Source of the DNA: Pithys albifrons albifrons
Lineage: Eukaryota > Chordata > Aves > Passeriformes > Thamnophilidae
Direction: 5' to 3'
Assembly (NCBI RefSeq): GCF_047495875.1
Contig: NC_092465.1
Location: 3,078,347 to 3,142,346, forward strand
DNA: 64,000 nucleotides
Below the pieces are notes generated by a model. The model was given only the letters and a program-made list of their open reading frames with translations, did no database searches and had not been told where the DNA came from. The translations under genes were made by a program, and so were the position numbers. Below are positions 61,401 to 64,000 of this stretch, in pieces (within the stretch, counting starts at the first letter, position 1; each line of letters starts with the position of its first letter).

Positions 61401-62520
61401 ACTACAGGCCAAGGGATACACGTAAATGTTCTCAGCGAGAGCTGAGGTTCAGGATGGACCTTTGGATTTCGTGGGGGTCTGAGGGCAGGATGGTTGGGGT
61501 TATTTTCTGCTCTGACTTCCTCTACAACCTTAACTAATTATTCAGTTGCTCTGAAATGGCAAAGTGCATCAGTGGAATGAAAGGATGAGATGGAAACCTC
61601 AGCAATCCGAAGGTGCTCCGGCTACGACAGTAGTTTGAACACATTCTCATCGTTGATCCTCAGCCATCCATATGTTTCAACGCTGCTGCTGTTGCTGCCT
61701 GCCAGTAGAACAGGGCTGAGATGTCAGACTGTTGTGAGGAGTGTGTGTGTTCAGCAGCACTGCTGCTTGTGCTGTGCCATGAAACGCTGACAAACACCAC
61801 GTGCCGCCAGCGCTGCTCCTGCGAGTCCCCAGCGAACGCGAGAGCTGTGCTACAACTCATGAAACGTTGGGTTTCCAGCAGAATTCATCCTGACTCAGTC
61901 ATTCAACAACGAGAAATATTGAGTTGTTTTTCTTAAGGATTAGGAAAATTCTTTTGGAAGGAGGCAAACATTTGTCCCTGCTGGAAGCTCCTTCAGCTGT
62001 AATGCATCATTGTGCCTGACCAGCCCTAGAAACCTTGGAAAGACAAAATATGTACAAGTTGGTTATTAAGCATATGTGATATGTTTTGCCTTGTCACCTG
62101 GCAACCAAAAGGTTGTTCTAAACAAATTTCACACGTTGCCAAAATTCCAACTTTTTGAAACATGTAAGCTGCTTATTTTTGATTTCTTTCTTTCCTTCCC
62201 CTTTGTCAAACGCAGCCCAAGGTACGTCTTTCTCAGAAGAACAAATGTTGTCATTTTGACTGGTAGAAGAAACAACTTTTATAAATTTTATTCACTTAGT
62301 CTTATGTACTGCATGGAAAAGTATTGGAACTGTAAGAAAAGATAGAAAATATGCTGTCTATGAAATTATTCCTAATCTGGCCTACAAATGTTTTAAAGTT
62401 AACAAACAAACCGATGTTAATAAATCTTTGATTGACCTAAATTCAGCTAATGAGCTTAAAACAAAAGAAGCCTGGCTCAGGATAAAGTTTTAAATAATTA
62501 ATATGTAGTAAAAGGAGGGA
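58464..62520. other. Unique sequence with a CpG-dense patch
   Basis: About 4 kb without CR1. An A/T homopolymer patch lies at 58750-58797 and purine-rich DNA at 59230-59450. A CpG-dense segment at 61608-61911 is listed separately. No exon recognised. Confidence 0.4.
61608..61911. promoter_or_regulatory. CpG-dense unique segment
   Basis: I count about 15 CpGs, nine of them between about 61784 and 61866 (for example GTGCCGCCAGCGCTG and AGCGAACGCGAG), in a window otherwise poor in CpG. A GCTGCTGCTGTTGCTGCC stretch is included. It could be an unmethylated regulatory element or a small exon-like segment; I cannot tell which. Confidence 0.3.
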
Positions 62521-62990
62521 TATGAATTTGGTGAAAGGTCTAGAGGGGAAGCCATATAGGAAAGGGCTGAGGCCACTTGGTTTGCTCAGTCTGGAGAAGA
62601 GGAGACTGAGGGGAGACCTCATTGCAGGTAGAACTTCCTCTGGAGGGGCAGGCACTGATCTCAGCTCTGTGGGGACCAGGGACAGGACCCAAGGAATGGC
62701 TGGAGCTGTGTCATGGCAGGGACAGCACCCAGGGAATGGCTGGAGCTGTGTCAGGGCAGGGTTGGGTTGGATCTCAGGAGAAGGTTCTTCCCCCAGAGGG
62801 TGGTGGGCACTGACCAGGCTCTCCAGGGCAGTGGGCACGGCCCCAAGGCTGCCAGAGCTTAAGGAGTATGTGGACAACGTTCTCAGGGACAGGGTGGAAT
62901 TGTTGGGGTGTCTGTGCAGGGCCAGAATTTGGACTGGATGATCCCTGTGGGTCCCTTTCAACTCAGGCTATTCTATGTTTCTGTGATTTC
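62521..62990 (+). mobile_element. CR1-X-type LINE fragment, 3' end
   Basis: CTCAGTCTGGAGAAGAGGAG, GACTGAGGGGAGACCTCATT, CAGAGGGTGGTGGGCACTGA and TTCTCAGGGACAGGGTGGAA. The 3' end ATGATCCCTGTGGGTCCC, TTTCTGTGAT is the same tail type carried by the SINE at 33499. It contains a 40-bp tandem duplication at 62681-62760. The reading frame is decayed. Confidence 0.88.
62681..62760. repeat. 40-bp tandem duplication inside CR1-X
   Basis: Two adjacent 40-bp copies start with GACAGGACCC (62681) and GACAGCACCC (62721), each continuing GGAATGGCTGGAGCTGTGTC. They differ at only a few positions. Confidence 0.93.
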
Positions 62991-63325
62991 TGGATCTATA
63001 AAATGTTGTGGAGGAATATGATTATCTTATGTGGGGAAAGAGAAGTTAAAGTTCTTAATTTTTCGGAGTTGCACAATACTTAACATAGAATTGATCAGAT
63101 CATTGGCTGACATATGTTTAGTTAGAGGAGCAAAAAAAGCACTGAAATGTCATTTCTTAAGCTTGAATTAAAGGTTCTAAGGACAATATTTCAAACTGCA
63201 ATGTAAAAGCTACACTGCTACCCTCTGGCAAGCTTTAATAACCTCATACATTCCGTTACCTCCTTAATCTGCCAGTTCTGTTTTCTATACATCTGATTGC
63301 CAATATATTTATCTTTCCCCAGCAG

Positions 63326-63350
63326 TCCCTCCCTCCCTCCCTCCCTCCCC
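63326..63350. repeat. (TCCC)n microsatellite
   Basis: Six uninterrupted TCCC units followed by CTGTGCAGG. Confidence 0.95.
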
Positions 63351-63354
63351 TGTG

Positions 63355-63890
63355 CAGGCAGTGGCAGTGCTGATCCAAGCCACTGCTGATGGGATTACAG
63401 CTCATTACCACGCCAAAGGTGGCTGGGCTTGGGGTGCACAATGGGCTGTGACATCGTCGGGCGAGGGGAGGCAACTCGTTATAAATGACAACGCTCCGGT
63501 AATGACACACACGGAGTTTGGGAGTCAGCAATGATGAGTGGACCTCTTAGTGATATCCTTGGTAGGAGAAGATGCCTAGGAAGTAAAGATGGATGGTTTT
63601 TCCATGTGGTTCATCCAGGATTTTCCTGGTTCCATCCTACCCAAGCGATGGGTTTGCACCGGCTTTGCACACCACAAGCACCGGAGTGCCACGTGTTGGC
63701 ACTGAGCTGCAAGGGGAAGTGTGGACATTTTTAATTACCTTAATGGTGAGCTAAAAAGTGCTTGTGCCTCTAATGCCATGGAGAGTGCAGAGAAGGGCTG
63801 TAAAATGCTAAAACAATGGTAGCCTCGTCGCTGAATGATGCAGCGCTCTGTGATAATGTGGTACGGTTGGAAAAGATCTGTATTTTTTCA
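63355..63890. promoter_or_regulatory. Candidate conserved non-coding region
   Basis: Repeat-free DNA with scattered CpGs (CATCGTCGGGCGAGG, AACGCTCCGG, CTCGTCGCTGAATGATGC) and homeodomain-type cores (CCGGTAATGACAC, TTTAATTACCTTAATGG). It may extend beyond the window. Inference from composition and motifs. Confidence 0.28.
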
Positions 63891-64000
63891 AAGCCAAACA
63901 TCAAACAGAAGGAAAAAGGTTATGTCACCTTCACCCTCACAGTACTGTCATTTATATGCTATCAGCTCATTAAATTCACATTAAGATACTCCATGGGACT

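Larger units (their letters stand above)
62991..64000. other. Unique sequence at right edge
   Basis: AT-rich to 63325, then a (TCCC)n run, then balanced CpG-bearing unique DNA to the window end. No exon recognised. Confidence 0.4.

Noticed and set aside
1..64000. Endogenous retrovirus or LTR element
   Set aside because: I looked for paired LTR-like repeats, primer-binding sites and gag/pol motifs and found none that I could support. Old solo LTRs could escape detection without a library search.

Overview
The window reads as non-coding DNA from a passerine bird. It carries about two dozen 5'-truncated CR1 LINE fragments, many ending in the bird CR1 tail (close to ATTCTATGATTCT). At 33499-33641 there is a SINE with a tRNA-Ile-like head and a CR1-X-like tail, the architecture described for the passerine element TguSINE1. 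I see no mammalian Alu, L1 or MIR, no bacterial gene organisation and no convincing exon of a host protein.

Layout. At 1-16.8 kb, AT-rich unique sequence is interrupted by ten CR1 pieces on both strands, one of which (12758-13640) holds a regular internal tandem repeat. At 16.8-24 kb there is a long compound (TA)/(ATTTT)/(ATTT) microsatellite and three CR1 pieces, one retaining an open ORF2 C-terminus. The 24-33.5 kb interval is the longest without recognisable CR1; it holds an AT-rich hairpin-prone block (27.8-28.2 kb) followed by 5 kb of complex, homeobox-motif-rich sequence that looks like a cluster of conserved non-coding elements. At 33.5-45.7 kb are the SINE, seven or eight CR1 pieces and a 58-bp minisatellite. 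At 45.7-56.6 kb lies the longest CR1 fragment (49500-50335) amid unique sequence. At 56.6-64 kb are three more CR1 pieces, a CpG-dense patch near 61.8 kb and CpG-bearing unique sequence at the right edge.

The only recognisable protein-coding material is decayed CR1 ORF2. The likely biology is a gene desert or very long intron, with retrotransposon debris and candidate regulatory elements. I found no operon, defence system, CRISPR array or other multi-gene system. The regulatory calls rest on sequence texture and short motifs and are low confidence; an alignment of bird genomes would decide them. CR1 boundaries were judged by eye and are good to roughly 10-30 bases.
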